NCBI RefSeq assembly: GCF_023283535.1 | Contig: NZ_JAKILT010000025.1 | Span: 1-64,000 of the forward strand | Direction of reading: 5' to 3' | Length of the DNA: 64,000 nucleotides | DNA from: Shewanella sairae | Lineage (GTDB): Bacteria > Pseudomonadota > Gammaproteobacteria > Enterobacterales > Shewanellaceae | Shown: one piece after another, positions 18,502 through 29,846 of the stretch | Position numbering within the stretch: position 1 is the stretch's first letter | Layout of the letters: every line of letters starts with the position of its first letter | The notes under the pieces: generated by a model | The model's database searches: none | Seen by the model: only the letters and a program-made list of their open reading frames with translations | What the model was told of the DNA's origin: nothing | Made by a program: the position numbers and the translations under genes

Positions 18502-20454
18502 TTGAGTGACATGGCAAAAAATTTAATTCTCTGGGTTGTCATCGCTGTAGTGTTGATGTCAGTTTTTCAGGGCTATTCCCCCTCTTCTTCAACTAAGACG
18601 AAGATGGATTATTCAACCTTTTTAGACGATGTTCGTTCTGGGCAGATTAATACTGTCGAAGTAAAGAGCGATCAACGTACCATTGAAGGAACAACCACAA
18701 CCGGTGAAAAGTTTGTCACCATCATGCCAATGCCAGATCTTGATTTAATCAATGATCTTGACCGTAAAGGCATCATGATGAAAGGCCAAGAGGCTGAAGA
18801 GTCGGGTTTCTTAACCCAAATCTTTATTTCTTGGTTCCCAATGCTATTGCTAATCGGTGTGTGGATATTCTTCATGCGTCAGATGCAAGGCGGTGGCGGT
18901 AAAGGCGCGATGTCATTTGGTAAGAGTAAAGCCAAATTGATGAGCGAAGACCAAATTAAAACGACTTTTGGTGACGTTGCAGGTTGTGACGAAGCAAAAG
19001 AAGACGTTAAAGAATTGGTTGATTACCTAAAAGAGCCGACTAAGTTCCAGAAGCTAGGTGGCCGTATTCCAACAGGTGTGTTGTTAGTAGGCCCACCTGG
19101 TACAGGTAAAACTTTGCTTGCTAAGGCGATTGCTGGTGAAGCGAAAGTACCATTCTTTACTATTTCAGGTTCTGACTTCGTAGAAATGTTTGTGGGTGTT
19201 GGTGCATCTCGTGTACGTGACATGTTCGAGCAAGCGAAGAAATCTGCACCTTGTATTATCTTTATCGATGAAATCGATGCTGTAGGTCGTCAACGTGGCG
19301 CTGGTGTTGGTGGTGGTCACGATGAGCGTGAGCAAACACTTAACCAAATGCTAGTTGAGATGGATGGTTTCGAAGGTAACGAAGGTATTATTGTTATCGC
19401 CGCGACTAACCGTCCAGACGTACTTGATGCTGCACTACTTCGTCCAGGCCGTTTTGACCGTCAGGTAGTTGTTGGTTTACCAGACGTACGTGGTCGTGAG
19501 CAAATTCTTAAAGTGCATATGCGCAAAGTGCCTTTGGCTGACGGCGTAAAAGCAAGTGTTATTGCTCGTGGTACACCAGGTTTCTCTGGTGCAGACCTTG
19601 CGAACCTTGTAAACGAAGCGGCATTATTTGCTGCTCGTAACAGCCGCCGTGTTGTAGGTATGGAAGAGTTTGAAAGTGCAAAAGACAAAATCATGATGGG
19701 TGCTGAGCGCCGGACTATGGTGATGTCTGAAGACGAAAAAGAGATGACGGCTTATCATGAAGCGGGTCATGCAATCGTAGGTTGTTTAGTCCCTGAGCAC
19801 GACCCTGTGCACAAGGTGACTATTATTCCTCGTGGTCGTGCGCTTGGTGTGACGTTCTTCTTGCCGGAAGCTGATGCAATCAGCCAAAGCCGTCGTAAAC
19901 TTGAGAGTCAAATTTCGGTTGCATATGGCGGACGTATTGCTGAAGATATTATCTACGGCAGTGAAAAAGTATCGACAGGTGCATCGCAAGACATTAAGTA
20001 TGCAACATCTATTGCGCGTAACATGGTTACCCAGTGGGGCTTCTCTGACAAGTTAGGTCCAGTACTTTACGCTGAAGATGAAAATGAAGTGTTCCTTGGA
20101 CGCAGCATGGGTAAATCTCAGCATATGTCTGATGACACCGCTCGTATTATCGACGCTGAAGTGAAGCAATTAATTGATGCTAACTATCAACGTGCTCATA
20201 CTTTCTTAACTGAAAATATGGATATTCTACATGCGATGAAAGATGCATTGATGAAGTACGAAACCATTGACGCCAATCAAATTGATGACCTAATGGAACG
20301 TCGTGAAGTACGTATGCCTGCTGAGTGGGAAAAAGATCAGCAGTCAAACGACAAAGACAACAATGATACTTCTTCTGAAAAGAAAGAAGAGATCAAGGAA
20401 ACTAAAGAAGACAAGCCTGACGTCAGCGAAGCTGATGAGTCACCAGCTAAGTAA
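18502..20454 (+). CDS. ftsH: ATP-dependent zinc metalloprotease FtsH
   Basis: 650 residues. Two N-terminal membrane segments (about 7-23 and 105-125) flank a periplasmic domain. The AAA module has Walker A GPPGTGKT (about 197-204), Walker [19 protein letters not shown] and the pore loop [12 protein letters not shown]. The protease zinc site is HEAGH (about 418-422). The start is TTG at 18502 with AAGAGG (18487-18492) nine bases upstream. The in-frame ATG at 18511 would leave an 18-base gap. It degrades membrane proteins and, in E. coli, sigma-32 and LpxC. The C-terminal tail is acidic and Lys/Glu-rich. Confidence 0.97.
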   Translation: MSDMAKNLILWVVIAVVLMSVFQGYSPSSSTKTKMDYSTFLDDVRSGQINTVEVKSDQRTIEGTTTTGEKFVTIMPMPDLDLINDLDRKGIMMKGQEAEESGFLTQIFISWFPMLLLIGVWIFFMRQMQGGGGKGAMSFGKSKAKLMSEDQIKTTFGDVAGCDEAKEDVKELVDYLKEPTKFQKLGGRIPTGVLLVGPPGTGKTLLAKAIAGEAKVPFFTISGSDFVEMFVGVGASRVRDMFEQAKKSAPCIIFIDEIDAVGRQRGAGVGGGHDEREQTLNQMLVEMDGFEGNEGIIVIAATNRPDVLDAALLRPGRFDRQVVVGLPDVRGREQILKVHMRKVPLADGVKASVIARGTPGFSGADLANLVNEAALFAARNSRRVVGMEEFESAKDKIMMGAERRTMVMSEDEKEMTAYHEAGHAIVGCLVPEHDPVHKVTIIPRGRALGVTFFLPEADAISQSRRKLESQISVAYGGRIAEDIIYGSEKVSTGASQDIKYATSIARNMVTQWGFSDKLGPVLYAEDENEVFLGRSMGKSQHMSDDTARIIDAEVKQLIDANYQRAHTFLTENMDILHAMKDALMKYETIDANQIDDLMERREVRMPAEWEKDQQSNDKDNNDTSSEKKEEIKETKEDKPDVSEADESPAK

Positions 20455-20469
20455 ACTTTAGTGGAATAA

Positions 20470-20498
20470 AGAAAACCCCTTCTAGGGGTTTTCTTGTT
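20470..20498 (+). terminator. Rho-independent terminator of ftsH
   Basis: The stem AAAACCCCT/AGGGGTTTT (20472-20492) is followed by CTTGTTT. It sits 15 bases before folP, so folP may be expressed by read-through or from an unrecognised promoter. Confidence 0.75.
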
Positions 20499-20512
20499 TA
20501 CGGAACTTTATT

Positions 20513-21355
20513 TTGTCTAAATTAACCTGCACTGATAAAACCTTGGACTTGAGCTACCCCTTGGTTATGGGGATCCTCAATGTCACCCCAGACTCTTTTT
20601 CAGATGGTGGTGAATTCGCATCATTTACGACAGCTTGTCAGCAAGCAGACTTGATGGTGGCGCAAGGCGCCAAGATTATTGATATTGGCGGTGAGTCTAC
20701 TCGCCCTGGCGCACAAGACGTGTCAGCTGAAGATGAGCTAGCGCGAGTATTGCCGTTAATTGAGTACATAAGCGCTAAGCATGATGTTTGGATTTCTATC
20801 GATACCAGTAAAGCTACCGTAATGGAAGCCGCGGTGAATGCTGGCGCGCATTTGATTAATGATGTCAGGGCGCTACAAGAGCCAGGGGCACTTGATATTG
20901 CTGCAAAGCTTAATGTGCCTGTTTGCTTAATGCATATGCAAGGGCAGCCACGAACCATGCAAGATGCGCCTCATTATGATGACGTCATAGCTGATATTAG
21001 TCAGTTTTTTGAGCAACGAGTTTCAGCTTGTGTTGCCGCAGGCATCAAGCGCGAAAATATTGTGCTTGATCCTGGTTTTGGGTTCGGCAAATCATTGGCT
21101 CATAATTATGAGCTACTGAATCGCATGAGCGAGTTTTCTGTATTTAACTTGCCTATTCTGGCTGGGCTTTCACGTAAGAGTATGTTTGGTCAATTACTCG
21201 GACGTGAAGTGTCACAAAGATTAAGCGCAACACTTGCTGGTAATATGCTGGCAATACAGGCTGGCGCCAAAGTTGTGCGGGTACATGATGTGCAGGAAAC
21301 TTGCGATATGATTGCAGTATTAGCAGCCACACAGAATTATAAAACTTTAGCTTAG
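20513..21355 (+). CDS. folP: Dihydropteroate synthase
   Basis: 280 residues. Pterin-binding signatures are MGILNVTPDSFSDGGEF near the N-terminus and KIIDIGGESTRPGA. Further motifs are LINDVRAL, DPGFGFGKSLAHNYELL and AGLSRKSMFG. It condenses hydroxymethyl-dihydropterin pyrophosphate with p-aminobenzoate in folate synthesis and is the sulfonamide target. The start is TTG at 20513, with only a weak CGGAAC upstream. The order ftsH-folP-glmM is conserved in Gammaproteobacteria. Confidence 0.96.
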   Translation: MSKLTCTDKTLDLSYPLVMGILNVTPDSFSDGGEFASFTTACQQADLMVAQGAKIIDIGGESTRPGAQDVSAEDELARVLPLIEYISAKHDVWISIDTSKATVMEAAVNAGAHLINDVRALQEPGALDIAAKLNVPVCLMHMQGQPRTMQDAPHYDDVIADISQFFEQRVSACVAAGIKRENIVLDPGFGFGKSLAHNYELLNRMSEFSVFNLPILAGLSRKSMFGQLLGREVSQRLSATLAGNMLAIQAGAKVVRVHDVQETCDMIAVLAATQNYKTLA

Positions 21356-21454
21356 CACTTGGCTTTTTATGCCACTGTTCAGCTAAGGTCAGTATTGTTT
21401 AGGTAGAGTGCTTAATGAATTATTTTCTACCGATATTTTGAGTTTGGAGTTTAA

Positions 21455-22792
21455 GTGAAACAAAGACAATTTTTTGGTACCGACGGCATTCGCGGTAAAG
21501 TAGGCGCGGGTAAAATGACCCCAGAATTGGCGCTTAAGCTTGGTTGGGCTGCTGGGCGAGTTTTATCTCGCGCAGGTACCCATAAAGTGATTATCGGTAA
21601 AGATACTCGTATCTCTGGCTACCTGTTTGAATCCGCGTTAGAAGCAGGGCTTTCTGCCGCAGGCTTAGATGTGATGCTTATAGGTCCTATGCCAACCCCT
21701 GCAGTTGCATACTTAACCCGTACATTCCGCGCAGAAGCGGGGATTGTGATTAGTGCCTCACACAACCCTTATTATGATAACGGTATTAAGTTTTTTGCCA
21801 ACGACGGCAGCAAACTCGATGACGATGTAGAGCTTGAAATCGAAGCAGAACTAGAAAAGCCATTGACCTGTGTTGAATCTCACTTACTCGGTAAAGTTGC
21901 CCGCATCGATGACGCTGCTGGGCGTTATATTGAATATTGCAAAAGCCATTTTCCAGCAGAGCAAACATTAACGGGTTTAAAAATTGTGGTCGACTGTGCC
22001 CATGGTGCAACTTATCACATTGCCCCTAGTGTATTTAGAGAGTTAGGCGCCGAGGTGATAGCTATTGGCGATAAGCCAAATGGTTTAAACATCAACGATA
22101 AAGTTGGTGCTACTTCAATGGCTAAAATCTGTGAAACGGTATTAGCTGAAAACGCTGATTTAGGTATCGCACTAGATGGTGATGGCGACCGTATTATGAT
22201 GGTGAACCGTCATGGTCGTGTAATCGATGGTGACGAGATTCTTTATATCTTAGCTTGTGATGCACAAAAGAGCGGCGTCCTTCGTGGCGGTGTTGTAGGT
22301 ACCTTGATGTCAAATCTAGGTTTAGACCTCGCACTACAAGCGCTTAATATTCCTTTTGTGCGCTCTAAAGTTGGCGACCGTTATGTGATGGAGCTGCTTA
22401 AAGAGCATGATTGGCGTATTGGAGGGGAAAACTCCGGTCATATTTTAAATCTAGATCACGGTACTACCGGCGATGGTATTGTTGCGGGAATTTTGGTGTT
22501 GGCGGCTATGCAGCGTCAAAATGCTAGCCTTGAACAATTAACGGCAGACATTAAGATGTTGCCACAAGTTCTTGTTAATGTTCGCTTTGAAGGCGATAAT
22601 GACCCATTGGCTTCGGCGAGTGTTTTAGCAGCGCAAGCTGAAGTAGAGCAAAAGCTTGGAGAGCGCGGTCGAGTATTGCTGCGTAAATCTGGCACAGAGC
22701 CTTTATTGCGTGTAATGGTAGAAGGTGATGACCAAGAAGCTGTTACCGAATATGCAAACTATATTGCCGATGCTGTTCGTAATTTAGTTTAG
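21455..22792 (+). CDS. glmM: Phosphoglucosamine mutase
   Basis: 445 residues, as in E. coli GlmM. The N-terminus is [14 protein letters not shown]. The phosphoserine loop is [19 protein letters not shown]. The metal loop is [12 protein letters not shown], the sugar-binding loop GGENSGHIL and the phosphate-binding loop [12 protein letters not shown]. It converts glucosamine-6-phosphate to glucosamine-1-phosphate for peptidoglycan and LPS precursors. The start is GTG at 21455 with GGAG at 21446-21449. Confidence 0.97.
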   Translation: MKQRQFFGTDGIRGKVGAGKMTPELALKLGWAAGRVLSRAGTHKVIIGKDTRISGYLFESALEAGLSAAGLDVMLIGPMPTPAVAYLTRTFRAEAGIVISASHNPYYDNGIKFFANDGSKLDDDVELEIEAELEKPLTCVESHLLGKVARIDDAAGRYIEYCKSHFPAEQTLTGLKIVVDCAHGATYHIAPSVFRELGAEVIAIGDKPNGLNINDKVGATSMAKICETVLAENADLGIALDGDGDRIMMVNRHGRVIDGDEILYILACDAQKSGVLRGGVVGTLMSNLGLDLALQALNIPFVRSKVGDRYVMELLKEHDWRIGGENSGHILNLDHGTTGDGIVAGILVLAAMQRQNASLEQLTADIKMLPQVLVNVRFEGDNDPLASASVLAAQAEVEQKLGERGRVLLRKSGTEPLLRVMVEGDDQEAVTEYANYIADAVRNLV

Positions 22793-22872
22793 CAATTAAT
22801 GGAATAAATAGGGCGTAACTAGCCGTTACGGTTGAAATTGCAGCGTTGCTAATCATAAATTGTACGGCTAGC

Positions 22873-22910
22873 TTCTCGGTAGCGTAAAAAACACGCGTTC
22901 TCGCCGAGAA
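22873..22910 (+). other. Stem-loop between glmM and tpiA
   Basis: TTCTCGG (22873-22879) pairs with CCGAGAA (22904-22910), followed by TGTAAAAAATAACG and no T tract. It may be an mRNA-end or leader structure. I would not call it a terminator. Confidence 0.35.
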
Positions 22911-22989
22911 TGTAAAAAATAACGCCTTTAGGTATTGTAACTTAACAAGTGGTTCGCTATTATTCACGCCGCTTTCAAAGGAGACAGTG

Positions 22990-23772
22990 ATGGCACTTAG
23001 ACGTCCCATGGTTGCTGGTAATTGGAAAATGAATGGCAGTGCGCAACTAGCGCAAGAGCTTTTCAAAAAATTCGCTACCAAGCTCCAAGATGATTCAGCG
23101 GAAGTGGTATTGTGTCCACCTTCTATTTACTTAGAAAGTGTTCGACAGCTACTAGATGAAAATAAAGAAGCCTTAAACGGTTGCTTAGTTAGAATGGGTA
23201 CCCAAAATATAAGTCAACATGACTTTGGTGCTTATACTGGCGAAATATCTGGTCAGATGTTAAAAGATTCAGGATGTCGGTATGTTATTATCGGCCATTC
23301 AGAACGTCGCCGTATGTACGGAGAGACGAGTGATATCGTAGCAGAGAAATTTGCTGCAGCTCAGAAACATGGATTGACACCAATACTATGTGTTGGCGAG
23401 TCAGGTCCAGCTCGTGAAGCAAGACGCACTTTCGAAGTGATTGCTGAAGAGTTAGATGTGGTCATTGAAAAAAATGGCACCATGGCTTTTGACAACGCTA
23501 TTATCGCTTACGAGCCACTTTGGGCAGTAGGGACAGGTAAGAGCGCTACGCCAGAGCAGGCACAAGAAGTTCATGCGTTTATTCGCAAACGCCTCTCTGA
23601 AGTATCTCCATTTATCGGAGAAAATATCAGGATTTTGTACGGTGGTAGCGTAACACCGAGTAATGCAGCAGACTTGTTTGCTCAGCCTGATGTAGACGGT
23701 GGTTTAATTGGCGGTGTAAGCCTCAATGCTACCGAATTTCTCAGTTTATGTACGATAGCGATGAGCGCATAA
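22990..23772 (+). CDS. tpiA: Triosephosphate isomerase
   Basis: 260 residues. Catalytic residues are visible: Asn-Lys in VAGNWKMNG, His in IIGHSERR and Glu in [20 protein letters not shown]. The phosphate loops are [11 protein letters not shown] and [10 protein letters not shown]. It interconverts dihydroxyacetone phosphate and glyceraldehyde-3-phosphate. ATG at 22990 is chosen over GTG at 22987 because AAAGGAG (22977-22983) is then six bases upstream. secG begins two bases after its stop. Confidence 0.97.
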   Translation: MALRRPMVAGNWKMNGSAQLAQELFKKFATKLQDDSAEVVLCPPSIYLESVRQLLDENKEALNGCLVRMGTQNISQHDFGAYTGEISGQMLKDSGCRYVIIGHSERRRMYGETSDIVAEKFAAAQKHGLTPILCVGESGPAREARRTFEVIAEELDVVIEKNGTMAFDNAIIAYEPLWAVGTGKSATPEQAQEVHAFIRKRLSEVSPFIGENIRILYGGSVTPSNAADLFAQPDVDGGLIGGVSLNATEFLSLCTIAMSA

Positions 23773-23773
23773 T

Positions 23774-24109
23774 ATGTATGAAGTTCTAATGGTTGTTTAC
23801 TTGGTGGTAGCGATTGGTCTAGTAGGCTTAATCCTTCTCCAGCAAGGTAAAGGTGCTGACATGGGTGCTTCTTTCGGCGCCGGTGCATCAGGTACTCTTT
23901 TCGGTTCATCAGGTTCTGGTAACTTTTTGACTCGTTCAACTGCGATTTTAGCAGTAGCGTTTTTTGCATTAAGTCTTACTATCGGTAACTTAAGCGCAAA
24001 TCACTCTAAAGCTGAAGGTGCTTGGGACGATTTAGGAAGTGATGCAGCACAAGTTGTTGAACAAGTTCAGCAAGAAGCTGAAAAGTCAGAAGACAAGATC
24101 CCTGACTAA
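23774..24109 (+). CDS. secG: Preprotein translocase subunit SecG
   Basis: 111 residues with two membrane helices (about 3-20 and 53-72) joined by the conserved cytosolic loop [29 protein letters not shown]. The C-terminal tail is acidic. It is the auxiliary subunit of the SecYEG channel. It is tightly coupled to tpiA, and the downstream tRNA-Leu(GAG) repeats the secG-leuU arrangement of E. coli. Confidence 0.96.
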   Translation: MYEVLMVVYLVVAIGLVGLILLQQGKGADMGASFGAGASGTLFGSSGSGNFLTRSTAILAVAFFALSLTIGNLSANHSKAEGAWDDLGSDAAQVVEQVQQEAEKSEDKIPD

Positions 24110-24224
24110 TTCATAAGAAACTTATGAATTAAGGTGTCAATTTGAATAGATTGGCACCGACTGTAAGCTTGCTACTTCCCTCTCTTGTAGCAAACGAATA
24201 AAGCAGTCAGATGTAATGATTTAA

Positions 24225-24311
24225 GCGGATGTGGTGGAATTGGTAGACACGCCAGCTTGAGGGGCTGGTGAGCGAAAGCTCGTGGGGGTTCAAGTCCCCC
24301 CATCCGCACCA
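24225..24311 (+). tRNA. leuU: tRNA-Leu (anticodon GAG)
   Basis: An 87-base class II tRNA starting GCGGATG and ending CATCCGC-ACCA, with CCA encoded. The anticodon arm is CCAGC-TTGAGGG-GCTGG, giving GAG. A long variable arm (TGAGCGAAAGCTCG) and the T-loop GGTTCAAGTCC are present. Confidence 0.97.
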
Positions 24312-24414
24312 AATCTTTGGTTTCGTTAACGACGGAATTGAAGATAATAAAGCGCTTTTAATAGCCTTTATTATTGCAAGTGAAGAGGTTTCTCAATATA
24401 CTTGCACAAGTTGT

Positions 24415-24491
<77 letters not shown>

Positions 24492-24545
24492 GCTTCCCAG
24501 TAAAGAAATTTATTTCTATGCTGTTACAGGTTCTGGATATATCAA

Positions 24546-24568
24546 CCTCGTCATTACGGGGTTTTTTG
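24546..24568 (+). terminator. Terminator after tRNA-fMet
   Basis: The stem CCTCG/CGGGG (one G-U pair) with a TCATTA loop is followed by GTTTTTTG. It is probably partial, allowing the metY transcript to continue into rimP-nusA. Confidence 0.65.
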
Positions 24569-24589
24569 TTATCTGGAACTTATAAAACT

Positions 24590-24635
24590 GTCACCTAGGG
24601 TGACGTGTACTGGGGCTATTAGGCCCTTTTTTGTT
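24590..24635 (+). promoter_or_regulatory. Leader inverted repeat and weak attenuator before rimP
   Basis: GTCACC-TAG-GGTGAC (24590-24604) is a perfect six-base inverted repeat. It is followed by GGGC-TATTAG-GCCC and a T tract ending near 24634, a short terminator-like hairpin. Together they could attenuate the rimP-nusA-infB operon, which is autoregulated by NusA in E. coli. The role here is inferred. Confidence 0.45.
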
Positions 24636-24650
24636 TTTCTGGGGGTTACC

Positions 24651-25106
24651 TTGGCTACATTAGAACGCAAACTGGTAGAGCTGCTAAAAGCGCCAGTTGA
24701 AGCATTAGGCCATCAGCTTTGGGGCTTGGAATATATCCAGGCGGGCAAACATTCTATCTTGCGTCTATATATAGACAACGAAAAGGGCATCTTCATTGAA
24801 GACTGTGCCGAAACGAGCCGCCAAGTCAGTGCCGTGATGGATGTTGAAGATCCAATTTCAACTGAATACACGCTAGAAGTTTCTTCACCAGGTGTAGATA
24901 GACCACTATTTACTGCAGAGCAGTATCAGGCCTACATCGGTGAAACAGTGAAAGTACAACTAACGATGCCTGTTGCAGGCAGTCGTAATTTAAAAGGCAC
25001 CGTTACTGGCGTTGATGGGCAAATGCTTAATCTGTCGGTAGATGGTAACGAACTTACCGTTGCTTTGGATAATATCCGTAAAGGCAACTTAATCGCTAAG
25101 TTTTGA
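24651..25106 (+). CDS. rimP: Ribosome maturation factor RimP
   Basis: 151 residues from the TTG at 24651, matching the E. coli N-terminus MSTLEQKL (here [19 protein letters not shown]). The upstream GGGGGT (24641-24646) serves as ribosome-binding site. The longer frame from 24600 overlaps the leader and is rejected. Family motifs are [18 protein letters not shown] and [20 protein letters not shown]. It is needed for maturation of the 30S subunit and is the first gene of the rimP-nusA-infB operon. Confidence 0.95.
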   Translation: MATLERKLVELLKAPVEALGHQLWGLEYIQAGKHSILRLYIDNEKGIFIEDCAETSRQVSAVMDVEDPISTEYTLEVSSPGVDRPLFTAEQYQAYIGETVKVQLTMPVAGSRNLKGTVTGVDGQMLNLSVDGNELTVALDNIRKGNLIAKF

Positions 25107-25133
25107 TGAATTCAAGGTGAACGAGGCAAGACA

Positions 25134-26633
25134 ATGAATAAAGAGATTCTGCTAGTCGCTGAGGCGGTTTCAAACGAGAAAGGTGTACCGCGCGAAAAGA
25201 TTTTTGAAGCGCTGGAAATTGCACTAGCTACAGCAACCAAGAAAAAGTACGAAGGTGATATCGAAGTTCGCGTTGCTATCGACCGCAAAACGGGTGCTTA
25301 CGAAACTTTCCGTCGTTGGATGGTTGTTGAAGATCAAGGTGTACCATTGGAAAACCCTTTCCGTGAAATCACCCTTGAAGCTGCAAAGTTTGACGATCCT
25401 GAAGTTGAGCTGGGCGGTTACATCGAAGATGAAATCGAATCAGTAGCGTTTGACCGCATTACGACTCAAACAGCTAAGCAAGTTATCGTACAAAAAGTAC
25501 GTGAAGCTGAACGTGCTCAAATTGTTGATCAGTTCCGTGATCGCGAAGGTGAGTTGATTGTTGGTGTTGTTAAGAAGAGCAACCGTGAAAGCGTGGTTGT
25601 TGATCTAGGTAACAACGCTGATGGTGTGCTGTACAAAGAAGATTTAATTTCACGTGAATCTTTCCGTCCAGGTGACCGTGTGCGTGCATTGCTTTACTCT
25701 GTACGTCCAGAAGCACGTGGTGCGCAGTTATTCTTAACTCGTACTAAGCCAGATATGCTTATCGAGCTATTCCGTGTTGAAGTACCAGAAATCCAAGACG
25801 AGATGATCGAAATCATGGGCGCTGCTCGTGATCCAGGTTCTCGCGCTAAGATTGCCGTTAAGTCTAACGACCGTCGTATCGATCCTATCGGTGCATGTGT
25901 TGGTATGCGTGGCGCACGTGTTCAAGCCGTTTCTAACGAGCTTGGCGGTGAGCGTGTTGATATCGTGCTTTGGGATGATAATCCAGCTCAGTACGTAATT
26001 AACTGTATGGCACCTGCTGATGTGGCTTCAATCATTGTTGATGAAGATAACCACTCAATGGATATCGCTGTTGAAGCTGATAGCCTAGCGCAAGCAATTG
26101 GTCGTAACGGTCAAAACATTCGTCTAGCGACTCAACTATCTGGTTGGGAACTAAACGTGATGACAGTAGATGACATGAAAGCTAAGCATCAAGCTGAGAG
26201 CGCTAAAGTTGTTAACCTATTCATCCAAGCGCTAGACGTAGATGAAGAGTTTGCACAGTTACTTTCTGATGAAGGTTTTACTTCTTTGGAAGAAGTGGCT
26301 TACGTTCCAGAATCAGAACTATTAGAAATTGATGGATTCGACGAAGATATCGTTGAGTCATTAAGAGAACGCGCAAAGGCTGCGATCTCGACTCGCGCAC
26401 TTGCGACTGAGGAAGCACTTGATGGTGCTGAACCAAGTGAAGATCTTCTAGCTCTAGAAGGTCTAGATAGACACTTGGCATTCGTAATGGCAAGCAAAGG
26501 CGTAATTACGCTTGAAGATTTGGCCGAACAAGGCATTGACGATCTGATCGAAATTGAAGAATTGACAGAAGAAAAAGCAGGTGAGCTTATTATGGCTGCC
26601 CGTAATATCTGTTGGTTTGGCGAAGAAGCATAA
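25134..26633 (+). CDS. nusA: Transcription termination/antitermination protein NusA
   Basis: 499 residues, full length for Gammaproteobacteria. An N-terminal polymerase-binding domain is followed by S1 ([28 protein letters not shown]), then KH1 and KH2 ([38 protein letters not shown]). Two C-terminal acidic helix-hairpin-helix repeats follow (about 365-425 and 440-495). It modulates pausing, rho-independent termination and antitermination. It lies 28 bases after rimP and 28 bases before infB. Confidence 0.97.
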   Translation: MNKEILLVAEAVSNEKGVPREKIFEALEIALATATKKKYEGDIEVRVAIDRKTGAYETFRRWMVVEDQGVPLENPFREITLEAAKFDDPEVELGGYIEDEIESVAFDRITTQTAKQVIVQKVREAERAQIVDQFRDREGELIVGVVKKSNRESVVVDLGNNADGVLYKEDLISRESFRPGDRVRALLYSVRPEARGAQLFLTRTKPDMLIELFRVEVPEIQDEMIEIMGAARDPGSRAKIAVKSNDRRIDPIGACVGMRGARVQAVSNELGGERVDIVLWDDNPAQYVINCMAPADVASIIVDEDNHSMDIAVEADSLAQAIGRNGQNIRLATQLSGWELNVMTVDDMKAKHQAESAKVVNLFIQALDVDEEFAQLLSDEGFTSLEEVAYVPESELLEIDGFDEDIVESLRERAKAAISTRALATEEALDGAEPSEDLLALEGLDRHLAFVMASKGVITLEDLAEQGIDDLIEIEELTEEKAGELIMAARNICWFGEEA

Positions 26634-26660
26634 GTCGATCAGCAGAGGGGAGTTTTAAAT

Positions 26661-29357
26661 ATGGCGGATACTACAGTAGACAAGCTAGCCAAGGAAGTTG
26701 GGAAAAGCGCTGATCGTTTAGTTGAGCAATTTTCTCAGGCTGGTATTAAGAAGTCGGCAAGTGATACGGTTTCTGAATCAGAAAAGCAGCAATTGCTTGA
26801 TTTTCTGAAGAAGCAACACGGTGGCGATGCAGCCCCGCAAAAAATGACATTACAACGCAAATCAGTTTCAACACTTAGTGTTGCTGGTAGTGGCGGACAG
26901 TCAAAAGACGTGAAAGTGGAAGTGCGTAAAAAGCGTACTTTCGTTAAGCGTGATGAAGCAGCTGAAGCGGAACTAGCAGCGGCTAAAGCAGAAGAAGCGA
27001 AGGCTGCAGCAGAAGCTGAAGCCAAAGCAAAAGCGGAAGCAGAAGCGAAGGCAAAAGCCGACGTAGAAGCGAAAGCAAAAGCTAAGGCAGAAGCCGAAGC
27101 TAAGGCGAAAGCAAAAGTGCAAACAGAAAAGCCAGCAGTAGATAGTGCTGAAGATAAAGCAGCGAAAGCTGAAGAAGCGAAATTGTTAGCGGCTCAAGAA
27201 GCAGCAGCAAAAGCAAAAGCAGACGAAGAAGCAGCAGCTGCAGCAGCAGAAGCGCGTCGTCTAGCTGAAGAAAACGAAAAGCGTTGGGCTGAAGAAGAAA
27301 AAGCACGTAAAGAAGCTGAGAAATCAGTTGATCACCACGTGACTACATCAACTGAAGCGCGCGCAGCTGAAGATACCGCCGATGCAAACGCTGAAAAGCG
27401 TGGTCGTCGTCCACGTAAGCCGTCGGCTAATGCGGGTAACAATGCCAATGCAAATGCTAACGCAGGTGCTGGTAAGCCAGGCGGTAAAGGTAAGCGCGGT
27501 AAAGATAACCGTCGTGACAACCGTAACTCTCGTAACTCACGCAACAACCGTAGCGTAGCACCAGAGTCTATGGATCACGCTTTCACTAAGCCAGCTGCAG
27601 TTGTTAAAGCTGACGTAAGCATTGGTGAAACAGTTTCTGTATCAGAACTTGCTTCTAAAATGTCTATCAAAGCCACTGAAATCATCAAGCAAATGATGAA
27701 GATGGGCTCTATGGTTACTATTAACCAAGTACTAGACCAAGAAACTGCACAGTTAGTTGCTGAAGAAATGGGTCATAAAGTTGTGCTTACTCGTGAAAAC
27801 GAGCTTGAGCATCAAGTACTTGCTGACCGTAACGGTGACGTTAAAGTTGAGCCTCGTGCGCCAGTTGTTACCATCATGGGTCACGTTGACCACGGTAAAA
27901 CATCGCTTCTTGACTACATTCGTCGTGCAAAAGTTGCATCAGGTGAAGCGGGTGGTATTACTCAGCACATTGGTGCATACCACGTTGAAACTGACAACGG
28001 CATGATCACTTTCCTAGATACTCCTGGTCACGCAGCGTTTACTGCTATGCGTGCTCGTGGTGCTAAGGCGACTGACATCGTAATCCTTGTGGTTGCAGCA
28101 GACGATGGTGTTATGCCACAGACAATCGAAGCTATCCAACACGCTAAAGCGGGTGGTGTACCTCTGATTGTTGCAGTAAACAAGATTGATAAGCCAGAAG
28201 CTGATCCGGATCGCGTTAAGTCTGAGCTTTCTCAGCATGGCGTAATGTCTGAAGATTGGGGCGGAAACAACATGTTTGTTCACGTTTCAGCTAAAGCGGG
28301 TACAGGTATCGATGAGCTACTAGAAGGCATTCTTCTAGAAGCTGAAGTACTTGAACTTAAAGCCGTTCGTGAAGGTATGGCTGCGGGTGTTGTTGTTGAA
28401 TCTAAGCTTGATAAAGGCCGCGGTCCAGTTGCAACAGTACTTGTACAAGAAGGTACCCTTAAGCAAGGCGATATCGTTCTATGTGGTCTAGAGTACGGTA
28501 AAGTCCGTGCAATGAAAGACGAGAACGGTAAGTCAATCACTGAAGCTGGTCCATCAATTCCAGTAGAGATCTTAGGTCTTTCTGGTGTGCCATCAGCGGG
28601 TGATGAAGCGACTGTTGTACGCGATGAGCGTAAAGCACGTGAAGTTGCACTTTACCGTCAAGGTAAGTTCCGCGATGTTAAACTTGCGCGCCAGCAGAAG
28701 TCTAAGCTTGAAAACATGTTCGCCAATATGGTTGAAGGTGAAGTTCAAGAGCTTAACTTAGTTCTGAAAGCGGACGTTCAGGGTTCACTTGAAGCGATTG
28801 CAGATTCATTGAACAACCTTTCAACAGACGAAGTTAAAGTTAACATCATCGCTCGCGGTGTTGGTGGTTTAACTGAAACTGATGCAACTCTAGCTGCAGC
28901 GTCTAACGCTATCATGGTTGGCTTTAACGTTCGTGCTGATGCACAGGCGCGTAAAGTTGTTGATAGCGAAAGTGTTGATCTACGTTACTACAGCATCATC
29001 TACCAATTGATTGATGAAGTTCGTGACGCAATGAGCGGCATGCTTGCACCAGAATTCAAGCAAGAGATTATTGGCCTTGCTGAAGTGCGTGACGTATTTA
29101 AGTCGCCTAAGATTGGTGCTATTGCGGGTTGTATGGTTACCGAAGGTACTATCAAGCGTAGCGCTCCAATCCGTGTTCTTCGTGACAACATTGTTATTTA
29201 CGAAGGCGAGCTTGAATCACTACGTCGCTTTAAAGATGACGTGAGTGATGTGCGTAACGGCATGGAATGTGGTATTGGTGTGAAGAACTATAATGACGTC
29301 AGAGTTGGCGATCAGATTGAAGTCTTCGAAACAGTAGAAATTGCACGTACCTTGTAA
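26661..29357 (+). CDS. infB: Translation initiation factor IF-2
   Basis: 898 residues. An N-terminal IF2-N domain is followed by a long Ala/Lys/Glu linker (about 95-220) made of [19 protein letters not shown] repeats, then a basic [14 protein letters not shown] segment. The GTPase domain has [12 protein letters not shown] (about 407), [13 protein letters not shown] and [12 protein letters not shown]-terminal domains bind initiator tRNA. It delivers fMet-tRNA to the 30S subunit. The ribosome-binding site is GAGGGGAG. The low-complexity linker is normal for the family. Confidence 0.98.
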   Translation: MADTTVDKLAKEVGKSADRLVEQFSQAGIKKSASDTVSESEKQQLLDFLKKQHGGDAAPQKMTLQRKSVSTLSVAGSGGQSKDVKVEVRKKRTFVKRDEAAEAELAAAKAEEAKAAAEAEAKAKAEAEAKAKADVEAKAKAKAEAEAKAKAKVQTEKPAVDSAEDKAAKAEEAKLLAAQEAAAKAKADEEAAAAAAEARRLAEENEKRWAEEEKARKEAEKSVDHHVTTSTEARAAEDTADANAEKRGRRPRKPSANAGNNANANANAGAGKPGGKGKRGKDNRRDNRNSRNSRNNRSVAPESMDHAFTKPAAVVKADVSIGETVSVSELASKMSIKATEIIKQMMKMGSMVTINQVLDQETAQLVAEEMGHKVVLTRENELEHQVLADRNGDVKVEPRAPVVTIMGHVDHGKTSLLDYIRRAKVASGEAGGITQHIGAYHVETDNGMITFLDTPGHAAFTAMRARGAKATDIVILVVAADDGVMPQTIEAIQHAKAGGVPLIVAVNKIDKPEADPDRVKSELSQHGVMSEDWGGNNMFVHVSAKAGTGIDELLEGILLEAEVLELKAVREGMAAGVVVESKLDKGRGPVATVLVQEGTLKQGDIVLCGLEYGKVRAMKDENGKSITEAGPSIPVEILGLSGVPSAGDEATVVRDERKAREVALYRQGKFRDVKLARQQKSKLENMFANMVEGEVQELNLVLKADVQGSLEAIADSLNNLSTDEVKVNIIARGVGGLTETDATLAAASNAIMVGFNVRADAQARKVVDSESVDLRYYSIIYQLIDEVRDAMSGMLAPEFKQEIIGLAEVRDVFKSPKIGAIAGCMVTEGTIKRSAPIRVLRDNIVIYEGELESLRRFKDDVSDVRNGMECGIGVKNYNDVRVGDQIEVFETVEIARTL

Positions 29358-29374
29358 TTTATCAAGTTAGTTAT

Positions 29375-29396
29375 AAGGGCGGCGTTAGCCGCCCTT
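29375..29396 (+). other. Hairpin between infB and rbfA
   Basis: A perfect stem AAGGGCGGC/GCCGCCCTT with a GTTA loop is followed by AATATTTA rather than a T run. It looks like a processing or weak-termination structure within the operon. Confidence 0.5.
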
Positions 29397-29417
29397 AATA
29401 TTTATGGCAAATATATT

Positions 29418-29846
29418 ATGGCAAAAGAATTTAGTCGTACACGCCGTATTGCACAGCAACTGCAGCAAGAACTTGCTCAGGTGCTACAGCGTGATATGAA
29501 AGACCCACGTATCGGCTTTGTCACTGTTAATGATGTTGATGTATCTCGCGACCTTAGCTACGCAAAAGTTTATGTCACCTTCTTTGAAGAAGATATAAAG
29601 CTGGTTGAAAAGAAAGTTGAAGCGTTAGACGCTGCTGCGGGTTACATTCGCTCATTAGTTGCAGGCCGCATGAAGCTACGTGTGATGCCTGAATTGCGTT
29701 TTATCTACGATAGCTCGCTAGTTGAAGGTATGCGTATGTCTAACCTAGTTAGCCGTGTAATCAGCAACGATGAAGCTAAGCAGAAGCAACACGGTATTGA
29801 ACCTGATGCTACTAAAGATGATTCTAAGGATGAGGGCGATAAGTAA
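29418..29846 (+). CDS. rbfA: 30S ribosome-binding factor RbfA
   Basis: 142 residues with the N-terminus [36 protein letters not shown] and the [21 protein letters not shown] segment of the family. It aids late 30S maturation and cold adaptation. Its stop codon overlaps the truB start by one base. A highly charged C-terminal tail follows residue 125. Confidence 0.96.
   Translation: MAKEFSRTRRIAQQLQQELAQVLQRDMKDPRIGFVTVNDVDVSRDLSYAKVYVTFFEEDIKLVEKKVEALDAAAGYIRSLVAGRMKLRVMPELRFIYDSSLVEGMRMSNLVSRVISNDEAKQKQHGIEPDATKDDSKDEGDK

Noticed and set aside
26950..27320. Reverse-strand Leu- and Ser-rich frames and repeat protein in infB
   Set aside because: These are shadows of the Ala/Lys/Glu linker of IF-2 in other frames; codon use and conservation belong to infB.
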